Origin: Chthonomonas sp. UBA2387 | GTDB taxonomy: Bacteria > Armatimonadota > Fimbriimonadia > Fimbriimonadales > Fimbriimonadaceae | Direction of reading: 5' to 3' | Assembly (NCBI GenBank): GCA_002343445.1 | Contig: DDSP01000056.1 | Location: 1-21,867, forward strand | Length of the DNA: 21,867 nucleotides | Part shown: one piece after another, positions 7,602 to 14,551 of the stretch | Layout of the letters: every line of letters begins with the position of its first letter | Position numbering within the stretch: position 1 is the first letter of the stretch | Notes under the pieces: model-generated | The model's database searches: none | Seen by the model: only the letters and a program-made list of their open reading frames with translations | What the model was told of the DNA's origin: nothing | Position numbers and translations under genes: made by a program

Positions 7602-7702
7602 GGTTCAGGCCGGGATCCCGTGAGGTGTTTCGCGTCTCATCAATGGGTTCCGACCTACTGCCGCGTGAACCGAGTTCGAAGTGTGGTTCAGGTCGGGAAC
7701 CC
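7602..7702. repeat. Short imperfect direct and inverted repeats between two genes
   Basis: GGTTCAGGCCGGGATCCC (7602-7619) recurs as GGTTCAGGTCGGGAACCC (7685-7702), with 16 of 18 bases the same. GGGTTCCGACCT (7645-7656) is complementary, apart from one bulged base, to the second copy. The cluster fills the gap between the SGNH stop and the aminotransferase start. Transcript-end structure, or decayed copies of the GTTCAGG heptamers, are possible readings. Confidence 0.5.
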
Positions 7703-7727
7703 AGGACGCCCGCAACCTCATCCTCTC

Positions 7728-8327
7728 CTATAGCCCCAGCGCCCGGAGGACCTGCGTCGCCATCAACGCGTTGCCCGCATCGTTCATGTGCACCCCATCG
7801 GTGGTGAGCAGGTTGTGCGCCTTCCCCGCCGACCCTTGGTAGGTCTCGATCACCCGACGAAAGGCATCGAACAGGTCCACGAACACTGCCCCGTGCCGCT
7901 CGGCGACCGCAGCAGCGGTAGCTCGGTAGGCCAGCATCTTCCGGTTGGGCTCGGCGTCGAAGTCCTCACCGACCATCGTCGGACAGAGCACGAACACCTT
8001 GGCTCCGGCGGCCACGGCCTCGCGCACCATGGAATCCAGGTGCCCCGCATAGACGTCCAGCGGGACCCCGCTGTCTTCGCTGTCGTAGAACCGCCACACG
8101 TCGTTCACGCCGACGCTGATCGTGACGAGCCCCGGCTCGTGGGCCAGCACGTCGGAGGCGAAACGCTGGCGCATCTCGATGGAGCGATGGCCACCGATGC
8201 CTGCGTTCACCACGCGCACGCGGGGCTCCAAACGGTTGCGTAGGGCACGCACATAGCCGGCGGGCACGTCCGCGCCCTCGGTGATGCTGTCGCCAAGACA
8301 AACCAGGCCATCCACGCCGTCAAGCAT
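7728..8327 (-). CDS. SGNH/GDSL-family hydrolase
   Basis: This is a small (199-residue) esterase- or lipase-type hydrolase of the SGNH superfamily. All four blocks are present: GDSITEG with the nucleophile Ser14, NAGIGGH (41-47) with the oxyanion Gly, GVND (73-76) with Asn75, and TTDGVHMND with catalytic Asp177 and His180. There is no signal peptide, so the enzyme is probably cytoplasmic. It resembles the lysophospholipase/acyl-esterase (TesA/rhamnogalacturonan acetylesterase-like) groups; the substrate is unknown. It starts only 17 bp after priA stops, on the same strand, so read-through is likely. However, TAGAAT six bases before its ATG suggests its own leaderless promoter as well. Confidence 0.9.
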   Translation of the reverse strand: MLDGVDGLVCLGDSITEGADVPAGYVRALRNRLEPRVRVVNAGIGGHRSIEMRQRFASDVLAHEPGLVTISVGVNDVWRFYDSEDSGVPLDVYAGHLDSMVREAVAAGAKVFVLCPTMVGEDFDAEPNRKMLAYRATAAAVAERHGAVFVDLFDAFRRVIETYQGSAGKAHNLLTTDGVHMNDAGNALMATQVLRALGL

Positions 8328-8333
8328 GTCCCG

Positions 8334-8339
8334 ATTCTA
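8334..8339 (-). promoter_or_regulatory. -10-like TAGAAT 6 bases before the SGNH start
   Basis: TAGAAT matches the -10 consensus at 5 of 6 positions and is followed by CGGGAC and then the ATG. It lies in the 17-bp gap after priA. No Shine-Dalgarno sequence is present, and no clear -35 box. Confidence 0.5.
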
Positions 8340-8344
8340 TTCGC

Positions 8345-10753
8345 TCACATCAGCGAATTGGGGTCCACGTCGATCGTGATCTGAACGTTCTTGGGCGCAA
8401 AGCCCTCCAAGGCCGCTCCGATCGGGGAGGCGGGAGCGTTCGGGGCGAGCTTGAGCAGCAGGTGCCGACGGTACCGCTGCTGGATGCGCTCGATGGGGCA
8501 ATCCGTGGGGCCGAGGATCATGGCGTCCACACCTTGAAGCCGACGCTTGATCTCTGCCGTTGCGCGCGCCACTGCGGCGCGGTCTTCGCCCGAGGCCACG
8601 ATGTTGACGAGCCGAACGAACGGCGGATAGGCGGCGTCGCGCCGATGCTCGATGGCTGCGGCGAAGAAGCCCTCGTAGTCGTGGGCCTGCGCCGCGAGCA
8701 CGGCCACGTTCTCGGGGTTGAACGTCTGGATGACCACGCTCCCCGGCTTGCGCCCGCGCCCCGCTCGGCCCGCCACTTGGCTCAGCAGTTGGAACGTCCG
8801 CTCGCCCGCCCGAAAGTCGGGCACGTTGAGCGTGATGTCGGCAAGGATCACTCCCACCACGGTGACATTCGGGAAGTCGAGCCCCTTGGCCACCATCTGC
8901 GTCCCGACGAGCACGTTCGAGGACCCGCTCCGGAAGCCTGCAAGAACGGATTCCAGCGCCCCTCGCTTACGGGCGATGTCGCGATCCAGCCGGTCCACCA
9001 ACGCATGCTCGAAAAGTTTGGCGACCGTTTCCTCGACCTTTTCGGTCCCCATGCCCATCGGCTTCACTTTGGTGCCACCACATTGGGGGCAGATGTCGGG
9101 GGCGCGCATCCGGTGGTCGCAATGGTGGCATCGCAGGCTGCTCTCAGAGCGGTGGTAAGAGAGGGCAACGGCGCAGTGCGGGCACATGAACCGGTGCCCG
9201 CAGGATCGGCAGAGCATGAACGACGAGTAGGCCCGCCGATTCAGGAACAGGATGACCTGCTCCCGCCGCTCCAGCGCTTGATCCATCAGGTCGGCCAACA
9301 CGGGCGTGAAGATAGCCGGATGGCCCTCCTGGTAGCCCACGCGCAGGTCTTCCACTTGCACCGAGGGCAATTGGGCGTTGGCCGCCCGCTTCTTGAGTTC
9401 GAGGCGAATCAGTTGCGCGTCGAGCGACTCTTGATACGACTCAAGGCTCGGCGTGGCCGAGCCGAGCACCAGCGGCGCTCCAAATCGGTCGGCCAAGAAG
9501 GTCGCGACCCGCTTGGCGTGGTAGCGCGGGTTGGATTCCTGCTTGTACGAGGCTTCGTGCTCTTCGTCCATGACGATCAGACCCACGTCACTCAACGGTG
9601 CAAAAAGGGCGCTGCGCGGACCGAGGACGACCGAGGCCTCGCCGGAGCGGATTCGCATCCAGTTGTCGAGGCGCTCGCGTGGCGGCAAGTCGCTGTGCAG
9701 CACGGCCACGGCTCGCCCAAACCGGTCGCGCAACTGGGCCACGACCTGAGCGGTGAGCGCGATTTCGGGCACCAAGAACAGCACCGGTCGGCCGAGGCGA
9801 AGCGATTCTGCAGCGGCACGCAGGTAGACCTCGGTCTTGCCGCTGCCCGTTACCCCGTGCAGCAAGAAGCGGTCGGCCCGCCGGTTGCGGACAGCGTCCG
9901 TGATCGCCTCGATCGCGGCCTGCTGCTCGGCGTTGGGCTCAGGAACGGCGCGAGTGCCGAACGCCTCGTCCTCGGCACGCACGAGCAGTCCGGCTTTCAG
10001 CAAGGCGCCCAGCGTCGCCTCGGTGACGCCGCAGAGCGCCTTGGCCTCAGCGTGGGAGAAGGTCGCCGAGCCCGAGCCCTGAAGCGTCATCAGGGTCAGG
10101 GCTTGGGCCGGCTTCTTGCGACCTTCCTTTCGAATGAACGCCTCGATCGCGCCCTCGTCGGGGCTGAGGCGGATCTGCTCGGGCTTCTTCGACTCTTGGA
10201 AAGGGACCAAGACGCGGCGGGCACGGACGACGCCTTTGGCACGGAGGAGTCGAAGCAGCTTGAGCGAGCCCTCGGGCAGCGGCTTGCCGGGACGCTCGAT
10301 CCAGCGCCCGCCCGAGTCCTCCAAGCTGCGGACGACCTCGCGTTGGGCGGGGGTCAGCGGTGCGGACGAAGCCTGTTCGGGAGGATTCAGCGTCCATTCC
10401 ACCCCCAAACGGTCGCGTACTCCGGGCGGGAGGACAACCGCTAGCGATTGGGTGAACGGCGATAGGTACTCCTCGGAGACGAATCGGGCCACGGCCACGA
10501 TGGCCTCGGGAACGCCAAGGCCCGCCACCGGCTCGCCGGCTTGTCTTAGGCGCGAGAACGAGAATCCCAACTCGGCTTCGTCGAGCCGGTGCGCCGCGAC
10601 GACGTAGCCAAGGGCTTCGCGGTTGCCGAGGGGCACGAACAGGGCGTCGCCGACCACCGCATCATCCGAGGCGTAGGTAAAGATCGCGTCGGTGCCGCCT
10701 TCGCGGGGCGGGATCGCCACCTCGACCACACGCCTTCGCTCGGCTTCCTGCAC
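8345..10753 (-). CDS. priA: Primosomal protein N' (replication-restart helicase PriA)
   Basis: PriA is a superfamily 2, 3'-to-5' DNA helicase that recognises stalled forks and reloads the replicative helicase. In 802 residues I see the N-terminal 3'-DNA-binding domain (VAIPPREGGTDAIFTY, GYVV), then Walker A GVTGSGKTE (K306), VPEIALT (328-334), DEEH (396-399) and GSATPS (431-436). The zinc-binding insert has eight Cys in four pairs: C515/C518, C524/C527, C542/C545, C555/C558. GTQMVAKGLDFPNV (617-630) and QVAGRAGR (659-666) complete the helicase core. E. coli PriA has about 730 residues; the extra length lies between the DNA-binding domain and Walker A (about 160-265). The start is GTG, just 28 bp after the Tudor-like gene. 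TACACT seven bases upstream suggests its own leaderless start. The divergent neighbour is dnaB, whose product PriA helps to load. Confidence 0.97.
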   Translation of the reverse strand: MQEAERRRVVEVAIPPREGGTDAIFTYASDDAVVGDALFVPLGNREALGYVVAAHRLDEAELGFSFSRLRQAGEPVAGLGVPEAIVAVARFVSEEYLSPFTQSLAVVLPPGVRDRLGVEWTLNPPEQASSAPLTPAQREVVRSLEDSGGRWIERPGKPLPEGSLKLLRLLRAKGVVRARRVLVPFQESKKPEQIRLSPDEGAIEAFIRKEGRKKPAQALTLMTLQGSGSATFSHAEAKALCGVTEATLGALLKAGLLVRAEDEAFGTRAVPEPNAEQQAAIEAITDAVRNRRADRFLLHGVTGSGKTEVYLRAAAESLRLGRPVLFLVPEIALTAQVVAQLRDRFGRAVAVLHSDLPPRERLDNWMRIRSGEASVVLGPRSALFAPLSDVGLIVMDEEHEASYKQESNPRYHAKRVATFLADRFGAPLVLGSATPSLESYQESLDAQLIRLELKKRAANAQLPSVQVEDLRVGYQEGHPAIFTPVLADLMDQALERREQVILFLNRRAYSSFMLCRSCGHRFMCPHCAVALSYHRSESSLRCHHCDHRMRAPDICPQCGGTKVKPMGMGTEKVEETVAKLFEHALVDRLDRDIARKRGALESVLAGFRSGSSNVLVGTQMVAKGLDFPNVTVVGVILADITLNVPDFRAGERTFQLLSQVAGRAGRGRKPGSVVIQTFNPENVAVLAAQAHDYEGFFAAAIEHRRDAAYPPFVRLVNIVASGEDRAAVARATAEIKRRLQGVDAMILGPTDCPIERIQQRYRRHLLLKLAPNAPASPIGAALEGFAPKNVQITIDVDPNSLM

Positions 10754-10760
10754 GCCGACA

Positions 10761-10766
10761 AGTGTA
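10761..10766 (-). promoter_or_regulatory. -10-like TACACT 7 bases before the priA start
   Basis: TACACT, then TGTCGGC, then GTG on the minus strand, inside the 28-bp gap after the upstream gene. There is no Shine-Dalgarno match. The same hexamer occurs before the upstream gene, with a longer gap. Confidence 0.45.
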
Positions 10767-10781
10767 TTCCCCTGGGGCTCG

Positions 10782-11396
10782 TCAGCGCATGAGCAACCGC
10801 GTGACGATGGCGGCGATGATGCCGCCCGAAGCGACGCCCCACAGGTAAGCGTTCCGGATCAACTTGGTGCGGGTGGTTTCCTCGTTGTCCTTCGGCGGGT
10901 CGAGCCGCACCTTGGACACCTCGAACGTGAACGTGTTCCAATCGTCGGTCACCGTCACCTCCATCGCGTCGTGGTCGAACTTGACCACCTTGCACGCCCA
11001 CCAGCCCCAAAACGGCAGTGGGCACGAGATCTTCTCGCCCGGAAGAAACCGCGCGGGTCGAACCTGCTCCGGCAGCAGCGAGTGCTCGCCACCGCTCATG
11101 AAACGCACCAGCACCTCGCGTGGGCCGGTCGCCAACACTTCGGCAGGGTAGTACTTCTTGTCCGCCGAAAGCGCAAAGACAAGCTGGCCCGCCGACACCT
11201 TTTGCAGGGGTTGCCGAGCGACTTCGGCTAGGGCTTGCTCGATGGCTTCGCGGGAGAGGCCCGCCTCCTCGGCTGCAGCGAGGAGCGCATCGGTGCCCAC
11301 GGAGTGGACTTCGCCAGCGTCCATCCGCCGCTGGATGTCCTCGGCGCGAACGAGAACCTCCCTGGCTTGCTCGGGGGTCAGGTGTTCGAGAGCCAT
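10782..11396 (-). CDS. Tail-anchored protein with two Tudor/Agenet-like segments, function unknown
   Basis: No named family is recognised. I chose the ATG at 11396 because the upstream in-frame extension (to 11492) is not protein-like and reaches into the dnaB leader. The 204-residue product has three parts. Residues 5-62 form a helical bundle with AEDIQRRMDAG and EEAGLSREAIEQALAEVA. Two small barrel-like repeats follow: GQLVFALSADKKYYPAEVL...VRFMSGG (70-103) and GEKISCPLPFWGWWACKVVKF...VTVTDDW (120-153). Both have the pattern of a Tudor/Agenet domain: a start Gly, an aromatic pair before A-x-V, then a valine strand and a turn. The C-terminus (184-203, YLWGVASGGIIAAIVTRLLM) is a single membrane helix with a two- or three-residue tail, so the protein faces the cytoplasm. 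It heads the priA cluster. A link to replication is only suggested by position. Confidence 0.7.
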   Translation of the reverse strand: MALEHLTPEQAREVLVRAEDIQRRMDAGEVHSVGTDALLAAAEEAGLSREAIEQALAEVARQPLQKVSAGQLVFALSADKKYYPAEVLATGPREVLVRFMSGGEHSLLPEQVRPARFLPGEKISCPLPFWGWWACKVVKFDHDAMEVTVTDDWNTFTFEVSKVRLDPPKDNEETTRTKLIRNAYLWGVASGGIIAAIVTRLLMR

Positions 11397-11408
11397 CGTT
11401 GAGCGAGT

Positions 11409-11414
11409 AGTGTA
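11409..11414 (-). promoter_or_regulatory. -10-like TACACT 12 bases before the Tudor-like gene
   Basis: TACACT on the minus strand is followed by ACTCGCTCAACG and the ATG. A start site at the normal distance would leave a leader of about 5 nt, too short for a Shine-Dalgarno sequence. Confidence 0.35.
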
Positions 11415-11489
11415 CAGCGAACCTGTGCAAAAGCGGTGAACAACCTTCGGAAGTCCACATTTCGGGTGCCGCGTGGGCCGTGCGTGGCC

Positions 11490-11497
11490 CATACTCT
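11490..11497 (+). promoter_or_regulatory. -10-like CATACTCT before dnaB
   Basis: The overlapping hexamers CATACT (11490-11495) and TACTCT (11492-11497) lie 11 and 9 bases before the dnaB ATG. Either would give a near-leaderless message. No convincing -35 box or Shine-Dalgarno sequence is visible. It is divergent from the promoter of the priA cluster across about 75 bp. Confidence 0.35.
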
Positions 11498-11506
11498 TAG
11501 GTCCCG

Positions 11507-12910
11507 ATGACGTCCCCGGAAGCCGCGGTTCCCTTGCACGACCTCGACGCCGAAATGAGCGTTCTGGGTTCGATGTTGCTCTCTGAGCGTGCGGCGGAAG
11601 AAATCCTGCCGATGCTCAAGGACGAGCACTTCTATCGGCCGGCGCACCGCGAAATCTATCGCGCCATGCGGCAACTTGTCATCGACTCGAAGGCCATTGA
11701 CCTGCTCACGCTTCGCGCCGAACTCCAGGCGAGGGGCAAGCTTGGCGATGTGGGCGGGGTGGACTACCTGTACCAAATCGCCGAAATGGTGCCCAGTGCC
11801 GCCAACGCCGTCCACTACGCGACGATCGTGCTGGACATGGCCACCCTGCGCGCCTTGGAAGACGCCGGACGGGAGATCGTCCACATCGCACGCGAAGAGG
11901 ACGGCTCGGTCAAGGAGAAGGTGGATGCCGCCGAGCAGAAACTGTTCTTGGTCAGCGCCGACAAGCTGGGCAAACAGTTCACCACGGTGGTCGAACTCGC
12001 GAAGGAGTATTTCGTCGACATCGACCGGCTGTACGAGACGGGCGAGCCGCAGATGGGCACGGCTTGTGGCTTCAGCGACCTTGACGAGGTGACCACGGGC
12101 TACTACGGCGGAAACCTGATCATCGTCGCCGCACGCCCCGCGATGGGCAAGACGTCGTTCGCGCTCAGCATGGTTTCGCACATCGCGCGACAAGGCAAGG
12201 GTGCGGTGGCCGTTTTCTCGCTGGAAATGAGCGACAAGGAAGTCGTGCGGCGCATGATCTCGATGGAGAGCCAGGTGCCGGCCCAAATGCTGAAACGGCC
12301 CGACCTTTCGACTCGCGACTACGAACGACTGGTGGATGGCGCGGAGCGACTCTACGATCTCCCGATCTTCATCGACGACTCGTCGGACATCAAGCCCCTG
12401 GAACTCAAGGCGAAGTGCCGCCGATTGAAGGCGAGCCATGGCCTCTCGCTCGTCGTGGTGGACTACTTGCAGCTCATGCGTACAGACCGGCGGAACGACA
12501 ACCGCGTGCAGGAGATCAGCGAGATCGCGCGTGCCCTCAAGGCGACCGCCAAAGACCTCGACGTCCCCGTCATCGCCTTGGCGCAGTTGAACCGCGGCGT
12601 GGAGACCCGCGAGAACAAGCGCCCCGTCCTGAGCGACATCCGCGAATCCGGCTCGATCGAAGCCGAAGCCGACTTGGTCATGATGTTGTATCGCGATGCG
12701 TACTATCAGAGGTCGCGGGGCGACGTCTTTAGCGACGCTGGCGACCCGCTTGCCGCCGAAGAAGCCGAAGTGATCATCGCGAAGCACCGCAACGGACCCG
12801 TTGGGACAGTGGTGCTTGGCTTCCAGCCGAGCCTCGCGCGCTGGGTCTCGCTGACGAGAGAAGATGTCGAACGCTACTGGAGACGACAGAAGGCGAATAC
12901 GGAGGAGTGA
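11507..12910 (+). CDS. dnaB: Replicative DNA helicase DnaB
   Basis: DnaB is the hexameric 5'-to-3' helicase that encircles the lagging-strand template. The 467 residues show the N-terminal primase-interacting domain (PLHDLDAEMSVLGSMLL, 9-25; HFYRPAHREIYRAM, 41-54), a linker helix, and the RecA-like motor. The motor has Walker A ARPAMGKTSFAL (K215), FSLEMS (237-242), Walker B VVVDYLQLM (316-324), LAQLNRGVE (358-366), SDIRESGSIEAEAD (376-389) and the arginine-finger segment KHRNGPVG (426-433). Length is normal and there is no intein. The start keeps the conserved HDLDAE segment. Transcription runs away from priA. Downstream lies a heptamer repeat starting two bases after the stop codon, then a purine/pyrimidine dyad that may end transcription. 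Confidence 0.98.
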   Translation: MTSPEAAVPLHDLDAEMSVLGSMLLSERAAEEILPMLKDEHFYRPAHREIYRAMRQLVIDSKAIDLLTLRAELQARGKLGDVGGVDYLYQIAEMVPSAANAVHYATIVLDMATLRALEDAGREIVHIAREEDGSVKEKVDAAEQKLFLVSADKLGKQFTTVVELAKEYFVDIDRLYETGEPQMGTACGFSDLDEVTTGYYGGNLIIVAARPAMGKTSFALSMVSHIARQGKGAVAVFSLEMSDKEVVRRMISMESQVPAQMLKRPDLSTRDYERLVDGAERLYDLPIFIDDSSDIKPLELKAKCRRLKASHGLSLVVVDYLQLMRTDRRNDNRVQEISEIARALKATAKDLDVPVIALAQLNRGVETRENKRPVLSDIRESGSIEAEADLVMMLYRDAYYQRSRGDVFSDAGDPLAAEEAEVIIAKHRNGPVGTVVLGFQPSLARWVSLTREDVERYWRRQKANTEE

Positions 12911-12911
12911 T

Positions 12912-12946
12912 GTTCGGTGTTCGGTGTTCGGTGTTCAGTGTTCAGG
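12912..12946. repeat. Heptamer tandem repeat GTTCRGK (5 units)
   Basis: Three GTTCGGT units are followed by GTTCAGT and GTTCAGG. The array begins two bases after the dnaB stop. It is the same repeat type as at 2893-2955, here with a G variant at the fifth position, and is again next to a purine-rich tract. Confidence 0.88.
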
Positions 12947-13026
12947 AAGATGGAAATGGGAAAGTTGAAGAAAGAATGGGCACGACATCCCATCTTCCTT
13001 CTTCCTCCTTCCTTCTTCCCTCTTCC
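12947..13026. other. Purine-rich then pyrimidine-rich dyad between convergent genes
   Basis: A G/A-rich run (12947-12978, e.g. GAAGAAAGAATGGG) is followed after about 8 bases by a C/T-rich run (12987-13026, CCCATCTTCCTTCTTC onward). The two arms are imperfectly complementary and could pair as a long hairpin. It lies between the 3' ends of dnaB and the PilX-like gene and may serve as a two-way terminator; there is no classic T-tract. Confidence 0.5.
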
Positions 13027-14427
13027 CTAATACGATGTTCCGTCCGTGAACGCGGAACCGACGCTACCGATCTCGCGCCATCCGCCTCGCATCACGAACC
13101 GGTTGCCTGGATCTGAGGTCAAGCCGAGGGTCACTTCAGCGGGATATCCCACCGTTGTCTTCTCTTTCGTTCCGCTGGAAATGGTGACTCTCTCTCCGAA
13201 GATGGCTCCCGTGATCACCGTTCCTCCGCTGGCGACGATGGCACTGTTCGCACTGTTGTTCACGCCATAGAACAATCCAGGCATCGCGGCGGTTCCGCTT
13301 ACGGTCAAAGTCTTGTTCTTGCCATAATAGACCCGAAATGAGCCTGGGTCGTTTGGATTGGTCAGAAACGTCGGGCTCTGCCAGCTATCGTTCGACGAAC
13401 CGTTGCCCCCGATCCAGATCCGCACTGGCCCATTTGCATTGTCCACCAGGATGGCCTTGTAGTCGTACGTCAAACCCCAGTTCTCAAAGTAATAGTCTCC
13501 GGGAGGGAAAATGAGCACAAGTTTGTTATAGAGTCCCTGGTTCTGGGTGGCATAGCGGGTTCCACCCTGCGACTTGGGCTTGTCAAGGGTGTTCATGTTG
13601 TACAACTCACCCGTGACGTGGAATGTCGCGTTCGTCATCGTGTAGCTCGTCTTCTTGAACCCCGCCAGCACGGTGTTGTTCAGAACACCGAGACTTAGCT
13701 TGAACCGTTTGATCTTGTCGTTGTCGTTGTTCGCCTTGATCCAAGCCCAGGAGCCGAATTCTTCGGTGACGATGTCGTCTACGGTGGGGAATGACCGCTT
13801 GCCGGACTCCCTGTAGACGTTCGCACCAGTCACCGATGGGTTGACACCGCAGAACAACACCGCGCCATCGACTGCGCTTGCGCCTTGCGTCGCTGTGTAA
13901 GTCCCATTGGTCCCCACGACTCCAACCGCTTTGGAGCCCGACCCACTGATCGTGACCGACTTGCGCGCGAAGATCGTGAATTGGTCCACGGCAAGGCTCG
14001 ATCCGATGACCGAGTCGGGGTAGGCCTTGGCCTCGATCGTTCTTGATATGCCTCGGCTGATCCCCGTAGCCTCAAGGCGGATCGGATGTCCCGCAACCCA
14101 CGGACCCGTTCCATCGAGATTCGTCACAGCCACCTTGAACGACCCGTGAGGAAGTTGCACTTCCAGCGGACCGGGTTGTCCGGCTTCAGGGTGCTTTTGG
14201 TGTGCCCGGTTTGGGTTGAAAGGATCACCCTCGATCCACTTGAGTTCGTGGCTGAGGGCTTGCTCGGCAAGGTACAAAGCGCCAACATACTGAGCCTCGG
14301 CTCGCGAACGCGAAACGTGGGAGACCATGATCATGCCCACGGCACTGACCATGGTGACGCTGATCGCGGCAAACACCAGAGTGCTGACCAAGGCGCCTGC
14401 CCGGCGGTGATGTTGTGGCCGTTTCAT
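13027..14427 (-). CDS. PilX-like single-pass membrane protein with a large Gly/Ser/Thr/Asn-rich ectodomain
   Basis: The ATG at 14427 is preceded by AGAGGT at a workable distance and puts a basic stretch (KRPQHHRRAG) just before a membrane helix (ALVSTLVFAAISVTMVSAVG). This is followed by a long amphipathic helix (RSRAEAQYVGALYLAEQAL), the arrangement of PilX_N proteins that assist type IV pilus assembly. There is no canonical GFTLIE prepilin site. The remaining 400 or so residues are beta-rich, with YADSVIG-type and SGSGSKAVGVVGTNGT runs, a likely solenoid or sandwich exposed outside the inner membrane. The end resembles repetitive strands (ASGGTVITGAIFGERVTI). It lies 124 bp after the TPR-redoxin gene on the same strand. 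The prepilin-like gene at 16803 is a possible partner. The assignment rests on the N-terminus only. Confidence 0.6.
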   Translation of the reverse strand: MKRPQHHRRAGALVSTLVFAAISVTMVSAVGMIMVSHVSRSRAEAQYVGALYLAEQALSHELKWIEGDPFNPNRAHQKHPEAGQPGPLEVQLPHGSFKVAVTNLDGTGPWVAGHPIRLEATGISRGISRTIEAKAYPDSVIGSSLAVDQFTIFARKSVTISGSGSKAVGVVGTNGTYTATQGASAVDGAVLFCGVNPSVTGANVYRESGKRSFPTVDDIVTEEFGSWAWIKANNDNDKIKRFKLSLGVLNNTVLAGFKKTSYTMTNATFHVTGELYNMNTLDKPKSQGGTRYATQNQGLYNKLVLIFPPGDYYFENWGLTYDYKAILVDNANGPVRIWIGGNGSSNDSWQSPTFLTNPNDPGSFRVYYGKNKTLTVSGTAAMPGLFYGVNNSANSAIVASGGTVITGAIFGERVTISSGTKEKTTVGYPAEVTLGLTSDPGNRFVMRGGWREIGSVGSAFTDGTSY

Positions 14428-14551
14428 GTGTCGGTGACCTCTGGCGACTGCTGACGCCGCAGGGCAGCGCCCTTCCGGCAAGACAATCATCGGAACCCGC
14501 TGACGAAGTGTCCACAGGCAATTCACGCAGGATTCGCCAATCCAAGCAGAA

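Noticed and set aside
8462..10444. 660-codon open frame on the + strand opposite priA
   Set aside because: It is a shadow of priA in GC-rich DNA. The translation is His/Arg-rich and low in hydrophobic strands, and the opposite frame encodes all PriA motifs.
11378..12787. 469-codon - strand frame opposite dnaB
   Set aside because: The + strand carries every DnaB motif; the reverse frame is a compositional artefact.
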